DNA from: a virus
Virus record (IMG/VR): IMGVR_UViG_3300046804_003852
Coordinates: 1-28,260 of that record
DNA length: 28,260 bases
Reading direction: 5' to 3' (one strand)
Shown here: positions 1 through 8,326 of the stretch, piece by piece
Position numbering within the stretch: position 1 is the first letter of the stretch
Layout: each line of letters starts with the position of its first letter
Program-made: the position numbers and the translations under genes
The notes under the pieces: model-generated
Seen by the model: only the letters and a program-made list of their open reading frames with translations
Database searches by the model: none
What the model was told of the DNA's origin: nothing

Positions 1-3000
1 TTCCTACTTGAAGCGTGGAACCACTTACATTAAATGAGCCTGTAAGATAAATTCCAGCACCACTTTGTGCAAACAAACTGCTGCTCAATCCATTACTTCC
101 ACTAAACAATGCCAATGCAAAGCTTGTCCCTGTTATTATAGGACTTGTACCAGATGTACCTGCGGAACCTGCTGTGCCAGACGTTCCAGAGCTTCCAGCA
201 CTGCCGCTGCTTCCAGATGTACCCGCACTGCCACTAGTACCAGCACTGCCAGATGTTCCGCTTGTTCCCGAACTGCCACTTGAACCGCTTGTGCCACTTG
301 AACCACTTGTTCCAGAAGTACCAGCACTGCCAGAACTACCGCTGCTACCATCTGTTCCGCTTGTGCCAGCACTTCCGCTTGAGCCACTCGTACCCGCACT
401 GCCAGAACTACCGCTGCTGCCATCTGTTCCACTTGTTCCAGCACTTCCGCTTGATCCGCTTGTACCAGCACTGCCAGATGTTCCGCTTGTTCCCGAACTG
501 CCGCTTGAACCGCTTGTGCCGCTTGAACCACTTGTTCCAGATGTACCCGAACTACCAGAACTACCGCTGCTGCCATCTGTTCCGCTTGTGCCAGCACTTC
601 CGCTTGAGCCACTTGTACCCGCACTGCCAGAACTACCGCTTGTCCCTGCGCTACCACTTGATCCATCCGTTCCAGATGTTCCCGCACTACCAGAACTTCC
701 GCCTGTACCACTGCTGCCGCTTGTTCCTGCACTTCCATCCGTACCACTGGTTCCAGAACTTCCACTGGTTCCAGCCGTTCCAGAGGATCCACTGGTACCC
801 GCACTACCACCGGAACCACTTGTCCCCGAACTGCCACTTGTGCCACTAGTTCCATCCGTGCCAGATGTTCCACTGGTACCACTGCTGCCACTTGTTCCAG
901 CAGAACCACTGCTTCCATCTGTACCAGATGTTCCAGACGAACCACTTGTTCCACTGCTTCCGCTTGTGCCACTGCTACCACTGCTGCCACCAGATCCACT
1001 GGATCCACTCGTTCCACTCGAACCGCTTGTACCAGCGCTGCCACTGCTGCCGCTTGTTCCACTGCTTCCACTGCTTCCTCCCGTTCCACTGCTGCCACTG
1101 GTTCCAGACGTTCCACTCGTTCCACTACTTCCACTGCTTCCGCCAGTGCCGCTGCTTCCACTTGTACCGCTGCTTCCGCTGCTGCCACTGGTTCCGTCTG
1201 TACCAGAGGTACCAGAAGATCCACTTGAACCTGATGTTCCACTACTACCACCGCTACCACTGGTTCCTGTCGTACCACTACTACCGCTTGAGCCACCAGT
1301 TCCACTCGAACCTCCTGTTCCCGCACTGCCACTGCTTCCACTTGAACCTGATGTTCCGCTACTTCCACTGGTTCCGCTATAACTTAGAGCATATGATGCG
1401 GTCAATGCTTGTAGTGCATATGATGCTGTTCCCAACAATGAGGCTGTCACCCCACCATTTACAGACATGCTTCCTGTAACAATAACAGAGCCAGTTACCA
1501 ACAGTGATCCACTGACTTCAAGCGTGTCTGCATTGCTTGACATCAACACACCGCCAGAATCACCGTTGAAATTGAATGAACCGGAAACATTCAATGAACC
1601 AGTTACATTGACAGCCTGAACAAGATTGCTGACATATGATGATGTCAAAGCATATGAAGCTGTGCCATATATTGGTCCACTTACATACAATGAACTTGTT
1701 ATTTTTACACTGCCTGTAAATACATGTGTGTTACTTAATGAAGTTCCAAACTGTGTGCTTCCAGTGACAAATTCCGTGGAAGATGTTATATTTTGGACAT
1801 AAAGATTCGTAACAAGAATATTTGAGGCGGTGACATTCTGCGTCACATTCAATGAACCTGTAATCAATACATTTCCATTTACATCCAATGTAGCATTTGC
1901 ATTTGATTTGTTTACACCAACTCCTGTTCCACCATCAAATATTGAACTTGTTGTTAGTGTTGTCGCATTGCTGAATTTCGCGACATAATTTGAAGTTCCG
2001 CCTGATATTGTTCCAGCGCCGGATGAACCACTGCTGCCACTTGAACCAGCAGTTCCAGAAGAACCCGAAGAACCAGACGAGCCAGAACTTCCGCTTGTTC
2101 CTGTTGTTCCACTGCTGCCAGCCGTGCCACTGCTGCCACTGGACCCACTCGTTCCGCTTGTTCCAGAAGATCCTGCTGTTCCAGATGTTCCGCTTGAACC
2201 AGAACTTCCATCAGTACCACTTGTACCACTGCTACCAGCGGTACCAGAAGATCCACTCGATCCGCTGCTTCCACTTGTACCTGCGGTTCCACTTGATCCG
2301 CTTGTGCCAGAAGTTCCACTGCTTCCACTGCTGCCATCTGTTCCACTTGTTCCGCTTGATCCACCACTTCCGCTGCTACCACTTGATCCATCCGTTCCAC
2401 TTGTTCCAGAACTTCCGCTGCTGCCAGCAGTACCAGAAGATCCACTGCTTCCAGAAGTACCTGAACTTCCACTCGTGCCACCTGTTCCAGAAGATCCACT
2501 GCTGCCGCTTGATCCACTGCTTCCACTGCTTCCACTTGTTGCGCTTGTGCCACTTGATCCACTGCTTCCACTTGTGCCAGAGGATCCAGAAGATCCACTG
2601 CTTCCACTGCTTCCGCTGCTTCCATCAGTTCCGCTTGTGCCGCTTGAACCAGAAGTTCCACTGCTTCCACCTGTTCCAGACGTACCACTGCTACCGCTTG
2701 TTCCTCCAGTTCCACTGCTTCCACCAGTTCCAGATGTTCCGCTTGAACCAGACGTTCCAGCCGTTCCACTGCTTCCGCTGCTTCCACTTGTACCAGCGCT
2801 TCCACTACTTCCACTTGAACCATCCGTTCCACTTGTTCCCGCGCTTCCACTCGAACCAGAACTTCCACTTGAACCAGATGTACCGTCTGTTCCAGATGTT
2901 CCACTGCTGCCAGAAGATCCAGAAGTCCCGCTGCTTCCACTTGTTCCACCCGTGCCACTTGTACCACTTGTTCCAGAGCTTCCGCTACTGCCACTTGAAC

Positions 3001-6000
3001 CAGAAGATCCGCTGCTGCCATCTGTTCCAGCAGTTCCACTGGTTCCAGCACTGCCAGAACTTCCACTGGTTCCATCCGTTCCAGATGTTCCACTCGAACC
3101 ACTGGTTCCTGCTGAACCAGAGGATCCACTAGAACCGGATGTTCCCGAAGAACCACTTGTGCCAGAACTTCCAGACGTTCCAGACGAACCAGACGAACCG
3201 CCGCTTCCGCTTGATCCGCTTGTGCCACTGCTTCCCGAAGTGCCAGAGCTTCCATCGGTTCCACTGGTTCCACTACTTCCGCTGGTACCAGAACTTCCAC
3301 TGGTTCCACTTGTACCATCAGTTCCACTTGTACCAGAGCTTCCGCTGGATCCGCTTGTTCCAGAGCTTCCACTACTACCGCTTGAACCACTTGTACCACT
3401 GCTGCCAGATGTTCCACTTGAACCACTTGTACCACTTGTACCATCCGTGCCGCTTGTTCCAGCAGTGCCAGAACTACCTGATGTACCAGAATAGCTCAAT
3501 GCATAACTTGCAGTCATTGCCCAACTTGCCGTTCCGTGCAATGATGCCGTCAAATTTCCGCTCAAATATGCATCGCCATTGCTGTATACATTGAAAAGTG
3601 AATTGCTTCCGCTGCCAATTCTGAACAATGGATTGTTTGCATCGGATGTATCTGATATTACAACTATGTTTCCATTGTTTATTCCAGTAATAGCCACATC
3701 TCCCGATGCGGAAACATCCAATGAAAGATTAGTATTGCTTCCTGTAAACAATATTGAAGAAGCTGTCAATACTGTATTATTGGATCCAAATGCATTTAAC
3801 GCATATGACGCGGTCAATGCACTCAATGCATAACTCGCTGTTCCCAACAACGAACCAGTCATTCCTCCAAGTGCAGTCAATGATCCGCTGACAACAAAAC
3901 TTCCAGTTATAAGTTCATTGCTACTGGTTATATTTTGTACATACAATGTAGATACGGTAATGATGGACGCGGTAACTTGGCCGAACGTGACATTACTTGC
4001 ACTATTGAAAGCGAGACCACCATTGTTCTCAAGTTGAGCAGAACTGGTGACCATGTTTTCTGGAGTATAACCAGAAGATCCGCTGCTGCCAGAACTTCCG
4101 CTTGAACCAGATGTGCCACTCGTACCAGAAGATCCAGCCGATCCAGATGATCCACTTGTACCACTGCTGCCGCTTGTTCCACTGCTTCCAGATGTTCCGC
4201 TTGAACCCGAAGTTCCACTTGAACCAGACGAGCCATCTGTTCCACTTGTACCACTGCTGCCGCTTGTGCCAGAAGTTCCTGAGCTTCCACTTGTACCACT
4301 GCTGCCACTTGTTCCGCTGCTTCCACTGCTACCACTGGTTCCGTCTGTTCCACTAGTTCCGCTGCTTCCGCTTGTACCAGCAGATCCAGCACTTCCACTC
4401 GTACCAGCCGATCCTCCACTGCCACTTGAACCACTCGATCCACTAGATCCATCGGTACCACTTGTTCCACTGCTACCGCTTGTTCCAGCACTTCCACTTG
4501 ATCCACTGCTTCCATCTGTACCAGATGTTCCGCTGCTTCCACTTGTGCCTGCCGATCCAGACGAACCAGATGTACCAGAAGATCCGCTGGTGCCGCTTGT
4601 ACCACTGCTGCCAGAAGTTCCACTGGTACCACTGCTACCACTCGTTCCTGCTGTCCCACTTGAACCAGACGAACCTCCTGTACCTGAACTTCCTGACGTT
4701 CCGCTGCTTCCACTGGTTCCATCCGTTCCGCTTGTACCAGAACTTCCGCTGCTGCCAGAAGTTCCTGTTGTTCCAGAAGAACCAGACGTTCCAGAAGTAC
4801 CAGACGAACCAGCGCTTCCACTTGAACCATCGGTTCCACTTGTACCACTGCTACCAGATGTTCCAGAAGAACCAGATGAGCCGCTGCTACCACTTGAACC
4901 ACTTGTTCCTCCAGTGCCGCTGCTACCAGCTGAACCAGATGATCCACTTGAACCAGAGGTTCCACTTGTTCCGCTGCTGCCACTTGTTCCGCTTGTTCCA
5001 CTGCTGCCACTGGTGCCAGAGCTTCCACTTGAGCCAGAACTTCCACTCGATCCAGATGTGCCAGAAGAACCGCTTGTACCGCTTGAACCGCTTGTTCCAC
5101 TGCTTCCAGAAGATCCCGATGTTCCAGACGATCCACTGGTTGCGCTTGTTCCACTGCTTCCGCTGGTACCACTGCTGCCGCTGCTTCCACTTGAACCAGA
5201 CGTTCCGCTTGTACCGCTTGTGCCACTGCTGCCGCTAGTTCCAGACGTACCCGAAGTACCATCCGTTCCGCTGGTTCCGCTTGAACCAGAAGAACCACTC
5301 GTTCCACTCGTTCCACTCGAACCGCTTGTGCCAGAAGAACCAGCTGTTCCACTGCTTCCACTGCTTCCACTCGTTCCACTTGAACCGCTTGTACCAGAAG
5401 TGCCACTCGACCCTGATGTACCCGCTGTTCCACTGCTACCGCTGCTGCCATCTGTGCCAGAAGTTCCACTGCTACCAGAAGTGCCAGAAGTTCCACTCGT
5501 TCCATCCGTGCCAGACGTTCCGCTTGTTCCACTGCTTCCGCTTGTGCCACTTGTGCCGCTTGTACCAGATGTGCTGGTATTAAAGGCATAACTGGCTGTC
5601 ACAGCATATGATGATGTTCCTTGGATTGAATATCCTTCCTGCACAACAATATTACCATCAACCAATACACTTCCTGTGAAAGTATGAGTATCGGTCAAAC
5701 TTGTTCCAAATTCGGTACTGCCTGAAACAAAATTAACACTGCTTGTGATTGTGACAACATGAAGATCTGTTACTTGAATTGCCGAAGCGGTAATGCTATT
5801 GACGTTGATGTCAATTCCATCTTTTATGCTGTCCGCCGTCATCGCATAACTTGCTGTTCCAGCAAATTGCGAAGTGCTTGTTATTTTATCGACATTGGCA
5901 TATTCGACATAAGATGCCGTCAAAGAATATGAACCAGATTCGGAATAAGACGATGATACTCCGTATGATGAACTAAGAGCATAAGAAGCGGATTCCGCAT

Positions 6001-6334
6001 ATGAACCAGAAATAGAATATGAACCAGATTCAGAATATGATGCTGTTACGGCATTTAAAGCCCAAGATGCCGTGTCTGGTGCACCGATGACATAAGACGC
6101 TGAAACTGCATAATCGGAATATGATGATGAAAGTGCATTAATAGACCAACTTGATGTATCTGGCAATCCAAGCACATATGAAGCTGTCAAAGCTTGACTT
6201 GCTGTCAAATATGCAATTTGGTCACTTTTTATTGAACCAGTTACAACAACATTTCCATTTATAAGTACGCTGCCAGAAAAACTGGATGTACCAGTTACAA
6301 TCAAGCCATTTCTGACAATTAGTTCGTTACTCAT
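1..6334 (-). CDS. Giant collagen-like fibre protein (3' end beyond left edge)
   Basis: One reading frame stays open from the ATG at 6334 to the left edge, at least 2,111 codons; I translated the non-repeat parts by hand and found no stop. It starts MSNELIVRNG. Order of parts: N-terminal module (residues 1-256) with SYxxSx and TASYA repeats; collagen-like tract A (257-755); module B (756-949); tract B (950-1441); module C (1442-1653); tract C (1654-2062); start of a further module. Tracts are Gly-Thr-Ser, Gly-Ser-Ser and Gly-Thr-Asp triplets, practically without proline. Modules carry text typical of phage tail-fibre proteins, for example GVGVNKSNANATLDVNGNV and GYTPEN. It follows gp15 in the virion operon, so a tail fibre, whisker or head-decorating fibre is likely; which one cannot be told. 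The frame was easy to miss because the tracts are also open in other frames on both strands. Confidence 0.85.
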   Translation of the reverse strand, partial: MSNELIVRNGLIVTGTSSFSGSVLINGNVVVTGSIKSDQIAYLTASQALTASYVLGLPDTSSWSINALSSSYSDYAVSASYVIGAPDTASWALNAVTASYSESGSYSISGSYAESASYALSSSYGVSSSYSESGSYSLTASYVEYANVDKITSTSQFAGTASYAMTADSIKDGIDINVNSITASAIQVTDLHVVTITSSVNFVSGSTEFGTSLTDTHTFTGSVLVDGNIVVQEGYSIQGTSSYAVTASYAFNTSTSGTSGTSGTSGSSGTSGTSGTDGTSGTSGTSGSSGTSGTDGSSGSSGTAGTSGSSGTSGTSGSSGTSGSSGSSGTAGSSGTSGSSGTSGTSGSSGSSGTSGTDGTSGTSGTSGSSGTSGTSGTSGSSGSSGSSGTSGSSGTSATSGSSGTSGSSGSSGTSGSSGTSGSSGTSGSSGSSGSSGSSGTSGSSGTSGTSGSSGTSGTSGSSGSSGSAGSSGTGGTSGSSGSSGSSGSSGTSGSSGTSGTDGSSGSAGSSGTSGTSGSSGTTGTSGSSGSSGTSGTDGTSGSSGTSGSSGTGGSSGSSGTAGTSGSSGTSGTSGSSGTSGTSGSSGTSGSSGSAGTSGSSGTSGTDGSSGSSGSAGTSGSSGTSGTDGSSGSSGSSGSGGSAGTSGSAGSAGTSGSSGTSGTDGTSGSSGSSGTSGSSGTSGSSGTSGTSGSSGTSGTDGSSGSSGTSGSSGTSGSSGTSGSSGTSGSSGSAGSSGTSGTSGSSGSSGSSGSSGYTPENMVTSSAQLENNGGLAFNSASNVTFGQVTASIITVSTLYVQNITSSNELITGSFVVSGSLTALGGMTGSLLGTASYALSALTASYALNAFGSNNTVLTASSILFTGSNTNLSLDVSASGDVAITGINNGNIVVISDTSDANNPLFRIGSGSNSLFNVYSNGDAYLSGNLTASLHGTASWAMTASYALSYSGTSGSSGTAGTSGTDGTSGTSGSSGTSGSSGTSGSSGSSGSSGTSGSSGSSGTSGTDGTSGTSGSSGTSGSSGTSGTDGSSGTSGSSGTSGSSGSGGSSGSSGTSGSSGTSGSSGTSGSSGSSGSAGTSGSSGTSGTDGTSGSSGSAGTSGTAGTDGSSGSSGSSGSSGSSGTSGTSGTGGTSGSSGTSGSSGSSGTSGTDGTSGSSGSSGSSGSAGTSGTDGSSGSSGSAGTSGSSGSSGTAGTSGSSGTSGTGGSSGTGGTSGSSGTSGTGGSSGTSGSSGTSGTDGSSGSSGSSGSSGSSGTSGSSGSSGTSATSGSSGSSGSSGSSGSSGTGGTSGSSGTSGSSGSSGTAGSSGSSGTSGTDGSSGSSGSGGSSGTSGTDGSSGSSGTSGTSGSSGTAGTSGSSGSSGSSGTAGSSGTSGTDGSSGSSGTSGTAGSSGTSGTSGSSGSSGTAGSSGTTGTSGSSGSSGSSGSSGTAGSSGSSGSSGAGTISGGTSNYVAKFSNATTLTTSSIFDGGTGVGVNKSNANATLDVNGNVLITGSLNVTQNVTASNILVTNLYVQNITSSTEFVTGSTQFGTSLSNTHVFTGSVKITSSLYVSGPIYGTASYALTSSYVSNLVQAVNVTGSLNVSGSFNFNGDSGGVLMSSNADTLEVSGSLLVTGSVIVTGSMSVNGGVTASLLGTASYALQALTASYALSYSGTSGSSGTSGSSGSSGSAGTGGSSGTGGSSGSSGTTGTSGSGGSSGTSGSSGSSGTSGTDGTSGSSGSSGTSGSSGTGGSSGSSGTSGTSGTSGSSGTGGSSGSSGTSGSSGSAGTSGSSGTSGSSGSGGSSGSSGTSGSSGTSGSSGTSGTDGSSGSAGTSGSSGTSGTSGTDGTSGTSGSSGTSGSGGSAGTSGSSGTAGTSGSSGTSGTDGSAGTSGSSGTGGSSGSAGTSGTDGSSGSAGTSGSSGSAGTSGSSGSAGTSGTDGSSGSSGSSGTSGTSGSSGTSGSSGSSGTSGTSGSAGTSGSSGSAGTSGTDGSSGSSGSAGTSGSSGSAGTSGTDGSSGSSGSAGTSGTSGSSGTSGSSGSSGTSGTSGSAGTSGSAGTSGSSGSAGSSGTSGTAGSAGTSGTSPIITGTSFALALFSGSNGLSSSLFAQSGAGIYLTGSFNVSGSTLQVG
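149..1375 (-). repeat. Collagen-like tract C of the giant fibre (about 136 Gly-x-x triplets)
   Basis: Residues 1654-2062 are Gly-x-x triplets with no interruption that I noticed. The tract ends in GTSGTSPIITGTS and passes into a new non-collagen segment that continues past the left edge, so a further module, and perhaps another tract, may follow outside the window. Confidence 0.88.
2012..3487 (-). repeat. Collagen-like tract B of the giant fibre (about 164 Gly-x-x triplets)
   Basis: Residues 950-1441 follow the same Gly-Thr/Ser-Ser/Asp/Ala pattern as tract A. A single glycine-to-alanine change is seen at the codon 2540-2542, in the same ATS context as the interruption in tract A. The tract is flanked by TASYA text on its N-terminal side and by GAGTISGG on its C-terminal side. 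Confidence 0.9.
4070..5566 (-). repeat. Collagen-like tract A of the giant fibre (about 166 Gly-x-x triplets)
   Basis: Residues 257-755 of the giant protein are nearly unbroken Gly-x-x triplets such as GTSGSSGTDG, with Ser, Thr, Ala and Asp in the x positions. One glycine is replaced by alanine (codon at 5141-5143). The DNA repeat is imperfect because glycine, serine and threonine codons are varied. Confidence 0.9.
5906..6040 (-). repeat. Hexapeptide SYxxSx repeat in the fibre N-terminal module
   Basis: Seven consecutive six-residue units and a partial eighth are read on the minus strand: SYSESG, SYSISG, SYAESA, SYALSS, SYGVSS, SYSESG, SYSLTA, SYV. The Ser-Tyr pair is invariant. The same motif appears singly as TASYA at the ends of modules B and C and as TASYV in gp15. 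A strict hexad suggests a regular beta structure, perhaps trimeric; the fold is inference. Confidence 0.8.
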
Positions 6335-6354
6335 AAAAATTTATGCGAATATAT

Positions 6355-6363
6355 TATAAATAT
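6355..6363 (-). promoter_or_regulatory. ATATTTATA element upstream of the giant fibre gene
   Basis: The minus strand reads ATATTTATA 20 bases before the ATG at 6334, followed directly by AT so that TATAAT is formed. It is one of six copies placed in the same direction just upstream of genes. It could be a promoter -10 region or another late-gene signal; the role is not established. Confidence 0.45.
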
Positions 6364-6392
6364 ATACTGCCTCTTGAAATCTCTTTTTATAT

Positions 6393-6408
6393 ACGGGAAG
6401 AATCCCGT
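6393..6408. terminator. Small hairpin with T-run between gp15 and the fibre gene
   Basis: ACGGGA and TCCCGT pair around an AGAA loop. On the plus strand the stem is followed by TTTT, so it would terminate plus-strand transcription. On the minus strand, in the direction of the genes, no T-run follows, so it may instead be a leader hairpin of the fibre mRNA. Confidence 0.4.
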
Positions 6409-6433
6409 TTTTATATGAGATGTACATGATATC

Positions 6434-6463
6434 CGCATGTTTGAAAAATCAAACAATCATGCG
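6434..6463. other. Interrupted hairpin overlapping the gp15 stop codon
   Basis: GTTTGA and TCAAAC pair around AAAA, and the outer CGCAT and ATGCG pair beyond a four-base bulge. The structure covers the last codons of gp15 and its TGA stop. It may stabilise the 3' end of the gp15 message or form part of a weak terminator. The role is a guess. Confidence 0.35.
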
Positions 6464-7846
6464 TATCATTTTTATTGTCCATGTACCGCTAAATGCAGTA
6501 GCGAGCAAGTTTATGTTTCCGCCGGTGTTATCTACCGAAAGATTCACTGGTACAGTGCCGATTTCACTGACCTCTGTGTTGTAATATTTAACCATAGTAT
6601 TGTTCCAATTTGCCACCATCTCACTGGCTTTGAAATTATTGACCCCATCATTGATAGAAATGAGCCATTTTGCCGTGTTTCCATATTCAATCGGTATGGT
6701 ATCAATATATACAGAACCAGAATCTGGTGTAACGTCTACTACTATGTTTGTTCCTATTGAACCAGTTGCTCCCGCTTCTCCGCTGATCGTAATACCATTG
6801 AAATTTCCGTTCATTTGTGAGAAGTTGACATAACTTGCCGTGGTTGCAAAATTTGCCACGTTGGCTGTTCCAGCAGTATTGGCGAAATTGGCTATCTGTG
6901 TCAATCCTGGGAATCCTCCAAAAGCTCCAACAGATGCGGCTGGCGACTTCATTTGCACAGGTGTTGCTTTTCCTATTTCCGATATAGAAGTTGTATTGTC
7001 TGTCAAAACCTCTGTTGTAAACAATATTTTTCTTGGACTGAATGCCTTCTGTACTGTTGACTTGTAGTTTTCAAATTTATCCGGAAGCAGATACGCATTG
7101 ACCATCAGCGTGAATGTGCTTTTGACCATTCTGTCGTTTCCAGCGTCTGTGGATGTTTCAAAACTATAATCGCTGACATTTGTTCTGAACTTGAATCTTT
7201 TCTTGTCTCCCCAATAATCTTCTGTGGCAAAGCTTATTGCTTCTATAATCGCATTGTTTTGCTCGATCAATTCCGTCCACACAATGAATTCGTAATTTAT
7301 GATCACATGATCTGGCATTGCGACGGAATAAGCTTCCTTGACTGGAGCAAATCCGTTCATCACTGAAAACTTGTCGTATTGGTTCTTTTGTGAGAATTTC
7401 TTTATCGTTGGATATTGCAAATAGCGATTAAGTGTTATGAGACTGTCATTTCTCTGCATTGCGCTTCTTCTGAATGCAATGGCTGGAGTTTGTATTTTTC
7501 CATTCTTGTCTCTCATTGCACCGTCTTTTCGTATGGTTTTCCATCTTTCTGGCGATGCATAATTGATTGGAACTTTGATCTGACGACCAGCATCAACTAT
7601 GGTTGGACTTATGACATTGTCCATATGAGTCATGATGGTGGAATCAACATCAATCAAGGTTATTGAAATGTTCTTCTGAGTATCAGTATCTCTGCGCAGA
7701 TCAAATGCTCGATTTGGATTATGGTTTGGACCAAATGAAGATTCCTTGATCGGCTTCTTTGAATCAGACATCTCCATTCCAGTGTTTACTGGATTGAATG
7801 GTGGCACATTTATTGCCGGTTTAGATGATGGTCCACGCCATGCCAT
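6449..7846 (-). CDS. 15: Tail sheath completion protein (T4 gp15-like) with extra C-terminal domain
   Basis: 465 residues. In T4, gp15 caps the tail tube and sheath and joins the tail to the head. Residues about 70-260 follow the T4 gp15 plan: a stretch with IKVPINYASPERW matching the T4 VPITYAS region, a basic segment with PAIAFRR, and then an alternating segment ending LMVNAYLLPD. T4 gp15 is 272 residues; this protein has about 165 more. The extension (300-465) carries TASYV (336-340), EAGATGS, and a beta-rich end with IDTIPIEYG and GGNINLLAT that resembles a domain I recall from other phage virion proteins. AGGA lies about ten bases before the ATG. It sits between gp14 and the giant fibre gene, matching the T4 order 13-14-15. 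Confidence 0.75.
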   Translation of the reverse strand: MAWRGPSSKPAINVPPFNPVNTGMEMSDSKKPIKESSFGPNHNPNRAFDLRRDTDTQKNISITLIDVDSTIMTHMDNVISPTIVDAGRQIKVPINYASPERWKTIRKDGAMRDKNGKIQTPAIAFRRSAMQRNDSLITLNRYLQYPTIKKFSQKNQYDKFSVMNGFAPVKEAYSVAMPDHVIINYEFIVWTELIEQNNAIIEAISFATEDYWGDKKRFKFRTNVSDYSFETSTDAGNDRMVKSTFTLMVNAYLLPDKFENYKSTVQKAFSPRKILFTTEVLTDNTTSISEIGKATPVQMKSPAASVGAFGGFPGLTQIANFANTAGTANVANFATTASYVNFSQMNGNFNGITISGEAGATGSIGTNIVVDVTPDSGSVYIDTIPIEYGNTAKWLISINDGVNNFKASEMVANWNNTMVKYYNTEVSEIGTVPVNLSVDNTGGNINLLATAFSGTWTIKMIRMIV

Positions 7847-7848
7847 GA

Positions 7849-8322
7849 TTAGTCATTCCTTTCAAGTATGTTCAACGAGGTATATTTTGTGTAATGTGTA
7901 TTGCAGATTATGCTATGGCTTTTGTCGGACTGACCTCCAAGCAATTGTTCTTGTACAACATTATCCACTTCATAATAACGATCATTGAAGAAGATGATGT
8001 CACCGATTTCAGGATAAAATTCAAGCTGTTGCAGCATCTTCTCGCGCATTTTGAACACATAATTTTGTGAACGATTTGGACCAAAGTCATCATATTCCGC
8101 TTCCATTTCACTGCGTTCAATGAGTGCCGAAATTTGAATGGCTGGAAAATACCATTTACCAGATTCCGACGATGTTTCCCCATATATGTTTGTTTTTGTC
8201 TCGTTTGGGCAAATTTTGTATATTTGAACAATATTCTCAATAATGTCTCCCATAAGCTCGGCATTGAACTGAGCGATCAGAGCTAGGTCTTTCTTTGAAA
8301 AATATCTGCCTTTTAGTCCCAT
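7849..8322 (-). CDS. 14: Neck / head-closure protein (probably T4 gp14-like)
   Basis: 157 residues, shorter than T4 gp14 (256). Assignment rests mainly on position, just before gp15, and on a C-terminal half with the look of a small beta-barrel connector: EIGDIIFFNDRYYEVDNV, then a GGQ turn and CNTHYTKYTSLNI. An N-terminal helical part carries FNAELMGDIIENIVQIYKI. In T4, gp13 and gp14 form the neck that seals the filled head and accepts the tail. It ends two bases before the gp15 start. No obvious Shine-Dalgarno sequence is seen. It could be another head-tail connector protein. Confidence 0.5.
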   Translation of the reverse strand: MGLKGRYFSKKDLALIAQFNAELMGDIIENIVQIYKICPNETKTNIYGETSSESGKWYFPAIQISALIERSEMEAEYDDFGPNRSQNYVFKMREKMLQQLEFYPEIGDIIFFNDRYYEVDNVVQEQLLGGQSDKSHSIICNTHYTKYTSLNILERND

Positions 8323-8326
8323 ATAG

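Noticed and set aside
136-5591. Long frames on both strands within the collagen tracts (Pro-Leu-Val-rich, Gln-Val-Glu-rich and His-Cys-Phe-rich)
   Set aside because: They are out-of-frame readings of the Gly-x-x repeats. They end near the tract borders, while the true minus-strand frame runs through tracts and modules alike with sensible protein text.
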